Of a DNA stretch of 64,000 nucleotides, positions 35,821 through 44,159 are shown in pieces. Source of the DNA: Bacillus aerolatus (GTDB taxonomy: Bacteria; Bacillota; Bacilli; Bacillales; Domibacillaceae); contig NZ_WEIO01000001.1 in assembly GCF_009183655.1 (NCBI RefSeq), positions 248,001 through 312,000 of the forward strand. Direction: 5' to 3'. The notes under the pieces are model-generated. The model was given only the letters and a program-made list of their open reading frames with translations, was not told the origin of the DNA and made no database searches. The number at the start of each line of letters is the position of its first letter. Positions within the stretch are counted from its first letter, which is position 1. The translations under genes were made by a program, and so were the position numbers.

Positions 35821-36033
35821 TTTTTCGTTTACCATTTTTTCTGCGCGGACACAAGAATCGAACTGACCTCTATGGGAAGCATCGCAAAATGGCATTTTTT
35901 GTGACAGTCCGCAGCGGCACAGGGAAAATACAGGTTTCGTTTCAAATACGTTCCCATCCATATCGATAAGCTCCACGTCTCCTGACACCTTAAATGAACC
36001 ATTATCCATTACTTTAATTTGTGCTTTTGACAT
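35818..36033 (-). CDS. CDGSH iron-sulfur domain protein
   Basis: A 71-residue protein with the 3-Cys/1-His CDGSH signature LCRCGLSQKMPFCDASH (residues about 38-54), which binds a redox-active [2Fe-2S] cluster. The N-terminal half forms beta strands. Soluble, no membrane anchor. ATG behind GAGAGGGGA. Role unknown; perhaps Fe-S or redox handling together with the neighbouring HesB-like gene, which is divergent from it. Confidence 0.9.
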   Translation of the reverse strand: MSKAQIKVMDNGSFKVSGDVELIDMDGNVFETKPVFSLCRCGLSQKMPFCDASHRGQFDSCVRAEKMVNEK

Positions 36034-36125
36034 TATTCTATCCCCTCTCTTATCATTGACACAGTTTGATAGTATAAAGAAAAGGGATAAAAAGCAATAT
36101 CCCCCTCGAAAAGGAGAAGGTTAAT

Positions 36126-36443
36126 GTGGATATTCATATAAAAGAACAAGCGGCAAAAAGGCTGGCAACAAAGCTGGAAGGCGGCAAGCTGTTAAAGCTT
36201 TACTATGACACGGAAGGATGCGGCTGCGGGGTAAACGGCATTCCTGTGTTATGGATTGTGGATGAGCCGTCAGCAGGTGATGTGGAAATACAGACAAACG
36301 CAATGCCGGTGCTTGTGGAAAAGGCACAAATGTTATTTTATGCAGATAGGCTGACGATTGATGTATCGGGTTCGAATCAGTACCGGTTAAGCAGTCCGGA
36401 AGAAATTTTAAACGGGCGGATGAATGTGATCAAAAAGCAATAA
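36126..36443 (+). CDS. yqkB: HesB/IscA-like Fe-S biogenesis family protein (YqkB)
   Basis: A 105-residue protein of the HesB/YadR/YqkB family. DTEGCGCGVNGIPVLW provides the Cys pair, and a terminal NGRMNVI is seen. The last conserved Cys pair of true A-type carriers is absent, as in the YqkB subgroup. GTG start 36126 with AAAGGAG before it. Function likely in Fe-S handling but unproven. Confidence 0.8.
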   Translation: MDIHIKEQAAKRLATKLEGGKLLKLYYDTEGCGCGVNGIPVLWIVDEPSAGDVEIQTNAMPVLVEKAQMLFYADRLTIDVSGSNQYRLSSPEEILNGRMNVIKKQ

Positions 36444-36453
36444 GGGCAAAAAG

Positions 36454-36486
36454 ACCCCGCTTCCGGATCTTTCAAGAGCGGGGGTT
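36454..36486. terminator. Bidirectional terminator between yqkB and yqkD
   Basis: ACCCCGCT pairs with AGCGGGGGT (bulged G), preceded by an A-run and followed by TTCAATTTTC. It lies between convergent genes. Confidence 0.7.
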
Positions 36487-37403
36487 CAATTTTCTTTATG
36501 GAAATAATATTTTTCTAAAAAGAGGTCGATGGCTTTTTCATATGCTGCTGGATCTTCGTTATAAGACTGGGCGTGGGTGCCTTTTCGTGCTAGGTAAATA
36601 TCTTTCGGTCCTTTTTTATGGTTATACAATTCCTTCGTCATGTCGGGAAGGATAAAATCATCTTCTTCACTATGGATAAAGAGGACGGGGTGTTGAATGT
36701 GCTTGACTGCTTCCAGCGGCGAAATGTGTGAAAGGCGAAAGCGGCCGCGCATAAAAACAGCCCAGTCAGCTAACTGTACAAGCAGGCGGGGAGCTGCTTT
36801 AATTTCTCGTTTCATTTGGTGGGCCAATTGAGCGCGGAAGTCGGAGAACGGACAGTCTGCGATATAAAAATCGGCCCGGTCCTCAATCGTTCCGGCATAC
36901 AACAGCGTCGTCGCCGCACCCATCGATTCGCCGTGAATGCCAAAAGAGACATTATCTCCTTCCCGGCGGATCAATTCGCTGACAATGGCCTGCAAATCAT
37001 CTTTTTCATAATAGCCGTAGCTCGTCGTATTGCCTCCCGACTCCCCATGACGGCGGTGGTCATAAATAATACCGTTAAATCCGCGTGCTAAAAACAAATT
37101 CATGTATTTAATCGAATTTGTTTTCGTTTCAGTGACGCCGTGGCAGAAAATCATGTACGGGCCGCCTGGATGAGGAGTGACAAAAATAGCTTTCAGCTGA
37201 TAGCCGAAAGGGGAGTCCACCCACACCTCTTCTTTTGGCAGCTGTTCATACTTATTTATGTCGAGCCGCTTTGCCTTCACTTCGCGCCGATGAATCAGTT
37301 CTTCTTCTTTTTTTCTCATATGTAAGACGCGGCTCGATAAATAAAAACTGGCTGCAGCTGTCAAGGCCACAGCGGAACCGATTGCGGCTATCCATTTTTT
37401 CAT
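36486..37403 (-). CDS. yqkD: Alpha/beta hydrolase (YqkD-like)
   Basis: A 305-residue hydrolase with an N-terminal membrane anchor (residues 5-24), the nucleophile elbow GIHGESMGAATT (Ser), a catalytic Asp in HSEEDDFILP and His in KGTHAQSY. Likely membrane-attached with the domain outside; substrate unknown. ATG 37403 follows GAGGTG at 9 nt and gives the same length as YqkD; ATG 37418 is less well placed. Confidence 0.88.
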   Translation of the reverse strand: MKKWIAAIGSAVALTAAASFYLSSRVLHMRKKEEELIHRREVKAKRLDINKYEQLPKEEVWVDSPFGYQLKAIFVTPHPGGPYMIFCHGVTETKTNSIKYMNLFLARGFNGIIYDHRRHGESGGNTTSYGYYEKDDLQAIVSELIRREGDNVSFGIHGESMGAATTLLYAGTIEDRADFYIADCPFSDFRAQLAHQMKREIKAAPRLLVQLADWAVFMRGRFRLSHISPLEAVKHIQHPVLFIHSEEDDFILPDMTKELYNHKKGPKDIYLARKGTHAQSYNEDPAAYEKAIDLFLEKYYFHKEN

Positions 37404-37525
37404 CCATTGACACCTCAATTTTTTGTTTTTTTCAGTGTACCACTTCTGAAAAGAAAGATCATTTGAATAAACAGCCTTCTCCCATGTAAAATGAAAGAAA
37501 TACAGAGAAGGAAAGGGCAGGGGTT

Positions 37526-37780
37526 ATGAAAAAGAGAAAGCAGTCTAAAGTAAATGAAAAACCGCAGGAAAAACAAGATCAGCTGACATTGAAAGACACG
37601 CTGAACGCGGGCGTTCTTGAACAGCTGAAAGAAAAGCAAAAGAAACTAAAAGCGGAAGAAGAAGAGAAACAAGCCGCAGCCGAACAGAAAAAGCGGGAAG
37701 AACGGCGCCAGCGTGAAAGAAATAAAAGCTTTGAAGAGCTGTTAAATGAAAGCAGCATGGACTGGAAAAAGTTCAAATGA
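37526..37780 (+). CDS. yqkE: YqkE-like (DUF3886) charged coiled-coil protein
   Basis: An 84-residue, very Lys/Glu/Gln-rich protein with a long predicted coiled coil (about 20-75) ending SFEELLNESSMDWKKFK. Matches the DUF3886/YqkE family. Function unknown. ATG follows GGGCAGGGG. Its terminator stands before the convergent yqkF homologue. Confidence 0.85.
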   Translation: MKKRKQSKVNEKPQEKQDQLTLKDTLNAGVLEQLKEKQKKLKAEEEEKQAAAEQKKREERRQRERNKSFEELLNESSMDWKKFK

Positions 37781-37781
37781 G

Positions 37782-37811
37782 AAAGCGGCCGTAAATGGCC
37801 GCCTTTTTTTC
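37782..37811. terminator. Terminator between yqkE and yqkF
   Basis: GCGGCC / GGCCGC hairpin with CTTTTTTTT tail, preceded by GAAA; convergent genes share the site. Confidence 0.8.
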
Positions 37812-38730
37812 ATCTATGCTGTTCATATTGATTCGCTTTTGTTAAAGTTTGAACGAGTTCAAACTCTTCTGCTGACAGCGCTGCTTCTTTGACAGCACGG
37901 GCATTTTCTTTCAGCTGGCTGACTGAACTGGCACCGGCAACGACAGAGGACACTGCTTCATGCTGGAGAATGTAGCGGAGAGCGAGACCATTTAGCGTGC
38001 GGCTGTCTGAGAGCTTGTTTTCCAGCCCGTTCAGCAACTCGCTCAACTCAGCAGCAGAATAATCAAGAAACCCTTTTTCATGAAACTTATTTATTTTCTC
38101 ACGCCAATTCGTGCTCAGCAGCCCTTTTGCGAGCGGACCGCGGGCAACCATGCTGATGCCGTGTTCCTGAAGAAGTGGGAGAGCTTCTTCTTCCGGTCGG
38201 CGATCAAGCGGACTGTATTGCATCATGACGCTGTCAATGGATGAATGGGCAATAAATTCCCGAATGACGTTCGGACGGATGGAGGATATGCCGTACGCGC
38301 GGATTAGTCCTTCTTTTTTTAACTCTTCAAACGCTTCAATTGTTTCCTCAATCGGGTCGTCCAACGTACCGCCGTGAAGTTGGTAAAGGTCAATATAATC
38401 CGTCTGCAGGCGCTGCAGGCTGGCTTTCACCGCTTCTTTTATGTACGCTTTTGATGGATCCCACGTCCAGCCCTCTTTTCCTTTTTCCCATCGATTCCCG
38501 GCTTTTGTAGCAATAATCACTTTTTCCCGCACTGGCTTTAAAAAAGTGCCGACGAGTGTTTCGTTAAGACCGAAATCGTATAAATCGGCTGTATCAAAAT
38601 AGTTGATTCCTTCTTCAAGAGCCGTTTCTATAATAGCTCGTGCTGTTTTTTCTTCTGTTCCGAGCGACATCCCGCCGAGGGCCAGTTCACTTACTTGTAT
38701 ATTAGATTTCCCAAGCGTTTTTTTCTTCAA
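37810..38730 (-). CDS. yqkF: Aldo/keto reductase (YqkF-like)
   Basis: NADPH-dependent oxidoreductase of the AKR family. Catalytic tetrad traces: DTADLYDFGLNE (Asp, Tyr), Lys in VIIATKAG, His in LYQLHGGTLDD; C-terminal GASSVSQLKENARAV binds the cofactor phosphate. 306 aa from TTG 38730, 8 nt after AAAGGAG. The open frame extends far upstream to 39183 but that part is antisense to nudF and not coding. Confidence 0.88.
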   Translation of the reverse strand: MKKKTLGKSNIQVSELALGGMSLGTEEKTARAIIETALEEGINYFDTADLYDFGLNETLVGTFLKPVREKVIIATKAGNRWEKGKEGWTWDPSKAYIKEAVKASLQRLQTDYIDLYQLHGGTLDDPIEETIEAFEELKKEGLIRAYGISSIRPNVIREFIAHSSIDSVMMQYSPLDRRPEEEALPLLQEHGISMVARGPLAKGLLSTNWREKINKFHEKGFLDYSAAELSELLNGLENKLSDSRTLNGLALRYILQHEAVSSVVAGASSVSQLKENARAVKEAALSAEEFELVQTLTKANQYEQHR

Positions 38731-38859
38731 TTTACCCACTCCTTTCTTTTTCATCATAGCGAATAAACAACCTTTTCGACAAATGATCTGTCTGTTTTTT
38801 CCTGTGCCGCCAGCTGTGTTACACTGAATGGGAGAGAACAGAGAAAAGGAGCGATGAGC

Positions 38860-39411
38860 GTGAAGAAATTTGAGGAGAAAACAATAGGCACTGACATTAT
38901 ATTCGAAGGCAAAGTGATTCAGCTGCAAGTGGATGGCGTTGAGCTGCCGGATGGCAAGCAGGCAAAGCGGGAAATCATCAAACACCCCGGTGCTGTGGCG
39001 ATACTTGCTTTGACGAATGAAGGGAAGATCGTGCTTGTTGAGCAGTATCGGAAAGCGCTTGAGCGGTCCATCGTGGAAATTCCGGCCGGCAAGCTCGAAA
39101 AAGGAGAGGGGCCAGAAGCAACGGCCCGCCGGGAGTTGGAAGAAGAAACCGGTTATGTTTGCCAAAACATGAAGCTTTTGCAATCCTTTTATACTTCACC
39201 GGGATTTGCGGATGAAATCGTTTATTTATATATCGCGGAAGGGCTGACGCAAAAAGAAGAGCGCCTGATGCCGGATGAAGATGAATTTGTAGAGTTAATG
39301 GAAGTGACGCTGGAAGAAGCGGAAAAACTTTTGGAAGACCAGCGGATCTGGGATGCGAAAACAGCGTATGCGATTCAATATTTGCAGCTGCAAAAGGCGC
39401 TGACAGAATAA
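38860..39411 (+). CDS. nudF: ADP-ribose pyrophosphatase (Nudix)
   Basis: Hydrolyses ADP-ribose to AMP and ribose-5-phosphate. The Nudix box GKLEKGEGPEATARRELEEETGY fits GX5EX7REUXEEXGU (about residues 73-95), and the downstream SPGFADEIVYLY is typical of ADP-ribose specificity. 183 aa from GTG 38860, 8 nt after AAGGAG; ATG 38854 is 2 nt from the site. N-terminus MKKFEEKTI then agrees with the family. Confidence 0.93.
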   Translation: MKKFEEKTIGTDIIFEGKVIQLQVDGVELPDGKQAKREIIKHPGAVAILALTNEGKIVLVEQYRKALERSIVEIPAGKLEKGEGPEATARRELEEETGYVCQNMKLLQSFYTSPGFADEIVYLYIAEGLTQKEERLMPDEDEFVELMEVTLEEAEKLLEDQRIWDAKTAYAIQYLQLQKALTE

Positions 39412-39432
39412 AAGCGCCTTCCGCTTTTCTAT
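39412..39432 (+). terminator. Short hairpin after nudF
   Basis: AAAAGCG and CGCTTTT around CCTTC, followed by TCTATC. It is a weak terminator candidate. Confidence 0.4.
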
Positions 39433-39460
39433 CATAATCTCTTCCTTTTTGTCATAAAGT
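39432..39460 (+). promoter_or_regulatory. Sigma-E-like promoter of spoIIM
   Basis: TCATAAT (39432-39438) as -35, 14 nt, then CATAAAGT (39453-39460), a full match to the sigma-E -10 CATAHANT. It lies about 28 bp before the spoIIM start codon; spoIIM is a mother-cell sigma-E gene in B. subtilis. Confidence 0.55.
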
Positions 39461-39487
39461 GGACTAATGGCAAAAGGGGGAGCTTAT

Positions 39488-40123
39488 ATGCAGAAAAAAA
39501 TATCGTCGATTGTGATTGGGCGGCATGTCCAAGCGAATGCTTCTATTTATTTATTTGTAGGCGTGCTGTTTTTTATGGGTGTTGTGTTTGGAGCGATTGT
39601 GGTGAATAGTTTATCGCTCGCTCAAAAAGAGGACTTAGCATATTATTTGCAGCAGTTCTTTGGACAAGTATCGACGGGACAGATGGCTGATTCGGAGGAT
39701 TTGTTCCGGCAGAGCTTAATGCACAATTTAAAATATTTAGGCTGCATGTGGCTATTTGGCATTTCTATTATTGGTTTACCCCTTATTTTTATCTTTTTAT
39801 TTATGAAAGGAATCGTCATCGGTTTTTCAGTCGGCTTTCTCGTGCAGCAAATGGACTGGCAAGGCTTTTTTCTCGCGGTCGCCACTGTACTTCCGCAAAA
39901 TTTAATCATCATCCCGGCCTTTATTTTCGTCGCTGCGATATCTACGGCTTTTTCGCTGCAGTTGATCAAAAAAATATTTATGAAGCAGGCCGGCCACTTT
40001 TATATATCGGCGCTTTTTTCGAGATATGTGCTCTTTTTTCTCCTGGCAGGAGCGATGGCTGCTTTGGCGGCAGGAATCGAAGCGTATATTTCCCCTGCTT
40101 TTATGAAATTCGTAATAAAATAA
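39488..40123 (+). CDS. spoIIM: SpoIIM, stage II sporulation protein M
   Basis: Membrane component of the SpoIIDMP peptidoglycan-degrading machine that drives engulfment. 211 residues with five hydrophobic segments (about 20-42, 78-100, 103-125, 130-155 and 175-205). ATG 39488 follows GGGGGAG; the frame from 39467 adds seven residues without a site. Gene order nudF-spoIIM-fur-xerD is as in B. subtilis. Confidence 0.92.
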   Translation: MQKKISSIVIGRHVQANASIYLFVGVLFFMGVVFGAIVVNSLSLAQKEDLAYYLQQFFGQVSTGQMADSEDLFRQSLMHNLKYLGCMWLFGISIIGLPLIFIFLFMKGIVIGFSVGFLVQQMDWQGFFLAVATVLPQNLIIIPAFIFVAAISTAFSLQLIKKIFMKQAGHFYISALFSRYVLFFLLAGAMAALAAGIEAYISPAFMKFVIK

Positions 40124-40146
40124 TTGTTATCATATAACAATTATTT
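40118..40146. promoter_or_regulatory. Perfect 13-bp-arm palindrome between spoIIM and fur
   Basis: AAATAATTGTTAT and its exact reverse complement flank CAT. It starts at the spoIIM stop codon. Being AT-only it is a poor terminator; it may be an operator for a Fur/PerR-type or other regulator. Confidence 0.4.
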
Positions 40147-40157
40147 CATAGAGTACA

Positions 40158-40201
40158 TTGTAATAATTTTATTTTGCAACTTCCTCCCAGTTTGGTATAA
40201 T
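40158..40201 (+). promoter_or_regulatory. fur promoter with PerR-like box
   Basis: TTGCAA (40174-40179), 16 nt, TATAAT (40196-40201). Just upstream TTGTAATAATTTTAT (40158-40172) resembles the PerR box TTATAATNATTATAA with three mismatches. In B. subtilis fur is under PerR. Confidence 0.45.
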
Positions 40202-40232
40202 AAAGCTACATCGGCGAGGGAGGGACCTAACT

Positions 40233-40709
40233 ATGGAAAGCCGGATTGAACGTATTAAGAAACAACTGCATTCTGCAAGTTATAAATTGACGCCCCAGCG
40301 TGAAGCAACTGTTCGGGTGCTGCTTGAACATGAAGAAGATCATCTGAGTGCAGAAGATGTCTACCTCCTCGTTAAAGAAAAGTCGCCTGAAATAGGGCTG
40401 GCTACCGTCTATAGAACGCTGGAATTGCTGAATGAACTAAAAGTGGTTGATAAAATAAATTTTGGAGATGGCGTGTCCCGTTATGATTTGCGTCAGGAAG
40501 GGGCCGCCCATTTTCACCATCACCTTGTCTGCATCGAATGCGGCGCCGTAGATGAAATTCAGGAAGACCTGCTTGACGAAGTAGAGGCGGTTGTAGAGCG
40601 CGATTGGAAGTTTCAAGTGAAAGACCATCGTTTAACTTTTCACGGCATTTGCTGGCGTTGTCAAGAAAAAACAAAACAGGAATCAGTGGAAAAACAGCAC
40701 GCTGAATAA
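40233..40709 (+). CDS. fur: Ferric uptake regulator Fur
   Basis: Iron-responsive repressor of siderophore and iron-uptake genes. N-terminal winged helix (KLTPQREATVRVLLEHEEDHLSAEDVY), hinge and C-terminal dimerisation domain with HFHHHLVCIECG (metal His cluster and CxxC zinc site) and a second pair CWRC near residue 143. 158 aa. ATG after GAGGGAGG. Confidence 0.95.
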   Translation: MESRIERIKKQLHSASYKLTPQREATVRVLLEHEEDHLSAEDVYLLVKEKSPEIGLATVYRTLELLNELKVVDKINFGDGVSRYDLRQEGAAHFHHHLVCIECGAVDEIQEDLLDEVEAVVERDWKFQVKDHRLTFHGICWRCQEKTKQESVEKQHAE

Positions 40710-40738
40710 AAAGCCTTTCACCACTGGAAGGCTTTTTG
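40708..40738 (+). terminator. Terminator of fur
   Basis: AAAAAGCCTTT / AAGGCTTTTT hairpin with T-run, overlapping the fur stop codon. Confidence 0.85.
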
Positions 40739-40819
40739 TTTTAAACAAAATTCCGCTGTTCTAATCGCCTGCGCTTTGCTCATAAGCTTGTATAAAACGA
40801 AAACAGGCAGGTGGGCGGA

Positions 40820-41050
40820 ATGAAGCGGGAATGGGCGAAAGCGGTTTGGCGGACGAGCAAAGTCTTTATTCTTTTTACAAGCTGTACGGTGCTGTTTTAC
40901 AGCGGGATTCTTTGGGTTCAACATGAATACGATAAAAAGCGCCGCTACGAAGAGCCGGAAGGAGAAGCCATGAAAGTGGGCCTTCAATTGGAGGGAAGCA
41001 GGGACCAATGGCTTGAACGGCTGCTGCTATTTTATCTAGATGGGGAGTAG
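40820..41050 (+). CDS. yqzK: DUF4227 protein (YqzK-like)
   Basis: A 76-residue protein with one transmembrane helix (about residues 15-37, FILFTSCTVLFYSGILWV) and a charged C-terminal tail. This fits DUF4227/YqzK, always found between fur and xerD in bacilli. Function unknown. ATG 40820 just after AGGTGGGCGG. It runs nearly into xerD (6-nt gap), so both are probably cotranscribed. Confidence 0.82.
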   Translation: MKREWAKAVWRTSKVFILFTSCTVLFYSGILWVQHEYDKKRRYEEPEGEAMKVGLQLEGSRDQWLERLLLFYLDGE

Positions 41051-41056
41051 TATGAA

Positions 41057-41950
41057 ATGAAAGACCGTTTGCAAGACTTCATTCACTATATGATTGTAGA
41101 AAAAGGACTGGCAAAAAATACAATTGCGGCCTATGAACGCGATTTAAAGCATTACTTATTATTTTTGGACAAGGTAGAGCAGCTTGCTTCGTTAAATGAA
41201 GTGACGCGTGCTCATATCGTTCAGTTTCTCGGCCATTTAAAAACGGAAGGAAAGTCAGCAAAAACGATTGCCCGCCACGTTGCTTCTGTTCGCTCTTTCC
41301 ATCAATTTTTATTGCGTGAAAAAGCAGTGGAACAAGATCCATCTGTTCACATTGAGCCGCCAAAAATGGAAAAAAAGCTGCCGAAAGTGCTTAACTTAGC
41401 GGAGGTGGAAGCTTTATTAGAAGCGCCGGATACTTCAACACCGTTCGGGCTGCGTGATCAGGCGATGCTTGAGCTTTTATACGCAACGGGTATGCGGGTA
41501 AGTGAATTAACTTCGCTGAACTTAGACGCGGTTCATTTAACGATGGGGTTTGTCCGCTGCACTGGAAAAGGAAACAAAGAACGAATCATTCCGATTGGGA
41601 AAACAGCGATACACGTCATCGAAACGTATCTGGAAACAGGGCGGCCGAAGCTGAAGTCCAAAAAGCATACAGATGAAGCATTGTTTTTAAATCACCATGG
41701 CAAACGCTTATCGAGACAAGGCTTTTGGAAAATTCTTAAGGCCTTGGCCAAAAAGTCAAATATCCAGAAAGAATTAACGCCTCATACGCTTCGGCATTCT
41801 TTTGCGACGCATTTACTTGAAAATGGAGCAGATCTTCGGGCTGTTCAAGAAATGCTCGGGCACGCCGACATTTCCACTACGCAAATTTACACACATATCA
41901 CAAAAACGAGAATGAAAGATGTATATACTCAATTTCACCCGAGAGCTTAA
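41057..41950 (+). CDS. xerD: Tyrosine recombinase XerD
   Basis: Resolves chromosome dimers at dif with its partner CodV/XerC. N-terminal core-binding domain (residues 3-85) and catalytic domain with Arg in [10 protein letters not shown], Lys in [35 protein letters not shown] (His, Arg, His) and the nucleophile Tyr in STTQIYTHI. 297 aa, standard. ATG 41057 with GGGGAG 10 nt upstream. Confidence 0.95.
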   Translation: MKDRLQDFIHYMIVEKGLAKNTIAAYERDLKHYLLFLDKVEQLASLNEVTRAHIVQFLGHLKTEGKSAKTIARHVASVRSFHQFLLREKAVEQDPSVHIEPPKMEKKLPKVLNLAEVEALLEAPDTSTPFGLRDQAMLELLYATGMRVSELTSLNLDAVHLTMGFVRCTGKGNKERIIPIGKTAIHVIETYLETGRPKLKSKKHTDEALFLNHHGKRLSRQGFWKILKALAKKSNIQKELTPHTLRHSFATHLLENGADLRAVQEMLGHADISTTQIYTHITKTRMKDVYTQFHPRA

Positions 41951-41962
41951 CTCCCGCTTAAC

Positions 41963-41993
41963 GCCGTTCATTCAAAATAAGAACGGCTTTTTG
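41963..41993 (+). terminator. Terminator of xerD
   Basis: GCCGTTC / GAACGGC hairpin followed by TTTTT. Confidence 0.82.
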
Positions 41994-42035
41994 CTTGTAA
42001 AAAAGAAAGAAATTCCTTACACTAGAAAAAGAAAA

Positions 42036-42081
42036 AAGGTTGTCAGACATCTGACGAATAACCTTTGGATTAGTCAACTAA
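42036..42081. promoter_or_regulatory. Two tandem palindromes upstream of deoB
   Basis: AAGGTT-GTCAGA-CA-TCTGAC-...-AACCTT (42036-42065) is a nested inverted repeat; TTAGT-CA-ACTAA (42070-42081) follows. The first resembles a GntR-family operator in form. They lie 55-100 bp before deoB and probably regulate the nucleoside operon. Confidence 0.4.
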
Positions 42082-42134
42082 GAATGGGGTAACATGGTCA
42101 ATAGAAGAACTAAAAGAAAAAAGGAGGAATCAAA

Positions 42135-43319
42135 ATGACAGCGTCTACATATAAGCGGATCCATTTAATCGTTCTGGATTCGGTGGGGATTGGAGAAGCA
42201 CCTGATGCGGAAAAATTTAATGATTTGGGAGCGGATACAATCGGTCATATAGCAGAGAAAATGAACGGATTGAAAATGCCGCACATGGAAAAGCTGGGGC
42301 TGGCTAATATTCGGGATATTCAAGGCTTAAAGAAAGCGGATAAACCGCTTGCTTACTTTACAAAGATGCAGGAAGCTTCCAATGGAAAAGATACGATGAC
42401 TGGTCATTGGGAAATGATGGGGCTCTATATTGAGACGCCGTTTCAAGTGTTTCCGGAAGGGTTTCCAGCAGAATTAATTAACGAACTTGAACAAAGAACC
42501 GGCAGAAAAGTCATTGGAAACAAGCCGGCAAGCGGGACCGCCGTTTTAGATGAACTTGGCCCCGAGCATATGGAAACGGGTGCGCTCATAGTATACACGT
42601 CAGCCGATTCGGTTTTACAAATAGCGGCTCATGAAGATATTATTCCAATAGAGGAACTCTATCGCATTTGTGAAATCGCCAGAGAGCTGACATTAAATGA
42701 GAAATACATGGTCGGCCGTGTTATTGCCCGGCCATTTACAGGGCAGCCAGGGGCCTTTGTTCGTACGGTAAACCGCCATGATTACGCGCTGAAGCCTTTT
42801 GAACGGACCGTCATGAATGAGCTGAAAGATGGCGGCTATGACGTCATTGCTATCGGAAAAATCTCTGATATTTTTGATGGAGAAGGCGTGACAGAATCCA
42901 TTCGAACGACGTCTAATATGGACGGCATGGACCAGTTTATTCGTGTATTCGATAAAGAGTTCACAGGGCTTAGTTTCGTCAATCTCGTTGATTTTGACGC
43001 TTTGTTCGGCCATCGCCGCGACCCGGAAGGATACGGGCGCGCACTTGAAGAGTTTGATGCCCGTCTCCCTGAGGTATTTGCCCAGATGAAAGAAGATGAC
43101 TTGCTGATCATTACAGCTGACCACGGCAACGATCCCGTTCATCCCGGAACGGACCATACGAGGGAATTTGTGCCGCTTTTAGTTTATACGAAGAAAAAAA
43201 CTCAAGGGAAAGAGCTGCCTGTCAGAAAAACATTTGCAGATATCGGTGCTACAATCGCTGATAACTTCGGAGTAAACAAACCGGCTCACGGTGAAAGTTT
43301 CTTACATGACTTAACATAA
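42135..43319 (+). CDS. deoB: Phosphopentomutase
   Basis: Interconverts (deoxy)ribose-1- and 5-phosphate, joining nucleoside breakdown to central metabolism. Alkaline phosphatase superfamily metal motifs: [13 protein letters not shown] at the N-terminus, [13 protein letters not shown] with the phosphorylated Thr, and [18 protein letters not shown] near residues 330-350. 394 aa. Strong site AAGGAGG. First gene of deoB-punA-pdp. Confidence 0.96.
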   Translation: MTASTYKRIHLIVLDSVGIGEAPDAEKFNDLGADTIGHIAEKMNGLKMPHMEKLGLANIRDIQGLKKADKPLAYFTKMQEASNGKDTMTGHWEMMGLYIETPFQVFPEGFPAELINELEQRTGRKVIGNKPASGTAVLDELGPEHMETGALIVYTSADSVLQIAAHEDIIPIEELYRICEIARELTLNEKYMVGRVIARPFTGQPGAFVRTVNRHDYALKPFERTVMNELKDGGYDVIAIGKISDIFDGEGVTESIRTTSNMDGMDQFIRVFDKEFTGLSFVNLVDFDALFGHRRDPEGYGRALEEFDARLPEVFAQMKEDDLLIITADHGNDPVHPGTDHTREFVPLLVYTKKKTQGKELPVRKTFADIGATIADNFGVNKPAHGESFLHDLT

Positions 43320-43331
43320 GGAGAGAGACGA

Positions 43332-44147
43332 ATGAATAGAGAAAAAATAGAACAAGCAGCCGAATTTTTAAAAAATGAAAGCGGCAAAAATCCAAAAATC
43401 GGCTTAATTTTAGGATCCGGACTCGGGGTGCTCGCTGATGAAGTCGAACATCCAGTTAAATTTGCGTACAGCAACATTCCTGACTTCCCTGTATCAACAG
43501 TAGAAGGGCATGCCGGACAGCTTGTGTTCGGTACACTTTCCGGTAAAGAAGTAGTCGCCATGCAAGGTCGTTTTCACTACTATGAAGGCTATTCTTTTGA
43601 ACAAGTTACTTTTCCGGTGCGCGTCATGAAAGCGCTCGGAGTGGAGACGGTGATCGTGACCAATGCAGCGGGCGGCGTCAATGAATCATTTACCCCTGGA
43701 GACTTAATGATCATTACCGACCACATTAACAACATGGGAGGGAATCCGCTCATCGGCCCGAATGACAACGAGCTTGGCGTGCGCTTTCCGGATATGTCTG
43801 AAGCTTACAGCAAAAAGCTGCAGCAGCTAGCGAAAGAAACAGCCGGGAAAATTAATTTATCTGTGCAAGAAGGCGTATATATCGGCAATACAGGCCCGGT
43901 GTATGAAACGCCTGGAGAAGTCCGGATGGCAAGGGTGCTCGGCGGAGATGCCGTTGGGATGTCGACCGTCCCTGAAGTGATTGTCGCCCGCCATAGCGGC
44001 ATGCAAGTGCTTGGCATATCCTGCATTTCCAATATGGCAGCAGGCATGCTCGACCAGCCGCTTGCACATGATGAAGTCATTGAAACGACTGAAAAGGTCC
44101 GTGCAGATTTTCTGCGATATATTAAAGAAATTGTGAAATCAATGTAA
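43332..44147 (+). CDS. punA: Purine-nucleoside phosphorylase (PNP type II)
   Basis: Phosphorolysis of guanosine/inosine to base and ribose-1-phosphate. LGSGLGVLADE (phosphate loop), GRFHYYEGY, TNAAGGVNESFTPGDLMIITDHINNMGGNPL and GMSTVPEVIVARHSGM are signature segments of the trimeric type. 271 aa. Twelve nt after deoB with GGAGAGAG. Confidence 0.95.
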   Translation: MNREKIEQAAEFLKNESGKNPKIGLILGSGLGVLADEVEHPVKFAYSNIPDFPVSTVEGHAGQLVFGTLSGKEVVAMQGRFHYYEGYSFEQVTFPVRVMKALGVETVIVTNAAGGVNESFTPGDLMIITDHINNMGGNPLIGPNDNELGVRFPDMSEAYSKKLQQLAKETAGKINLSVQEGVYIGNTGPVYETPGEVRMARVLGGDAVGMSTVPEVIVARHSGMQVLGISCISNMAAGMLDQPLAHDEVIETTEKVRADFLRYIKEIVKSM

Positions 44148-44159
44148 GGGGTGGATTTG

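Noticed and set aside
38731-39183. N-terminal extension of the yqkF frame antisense to nudF
   Set aside because: A good ribosome site and TTG at 38730 give the family length; the extension is antisense to a conserved gene.
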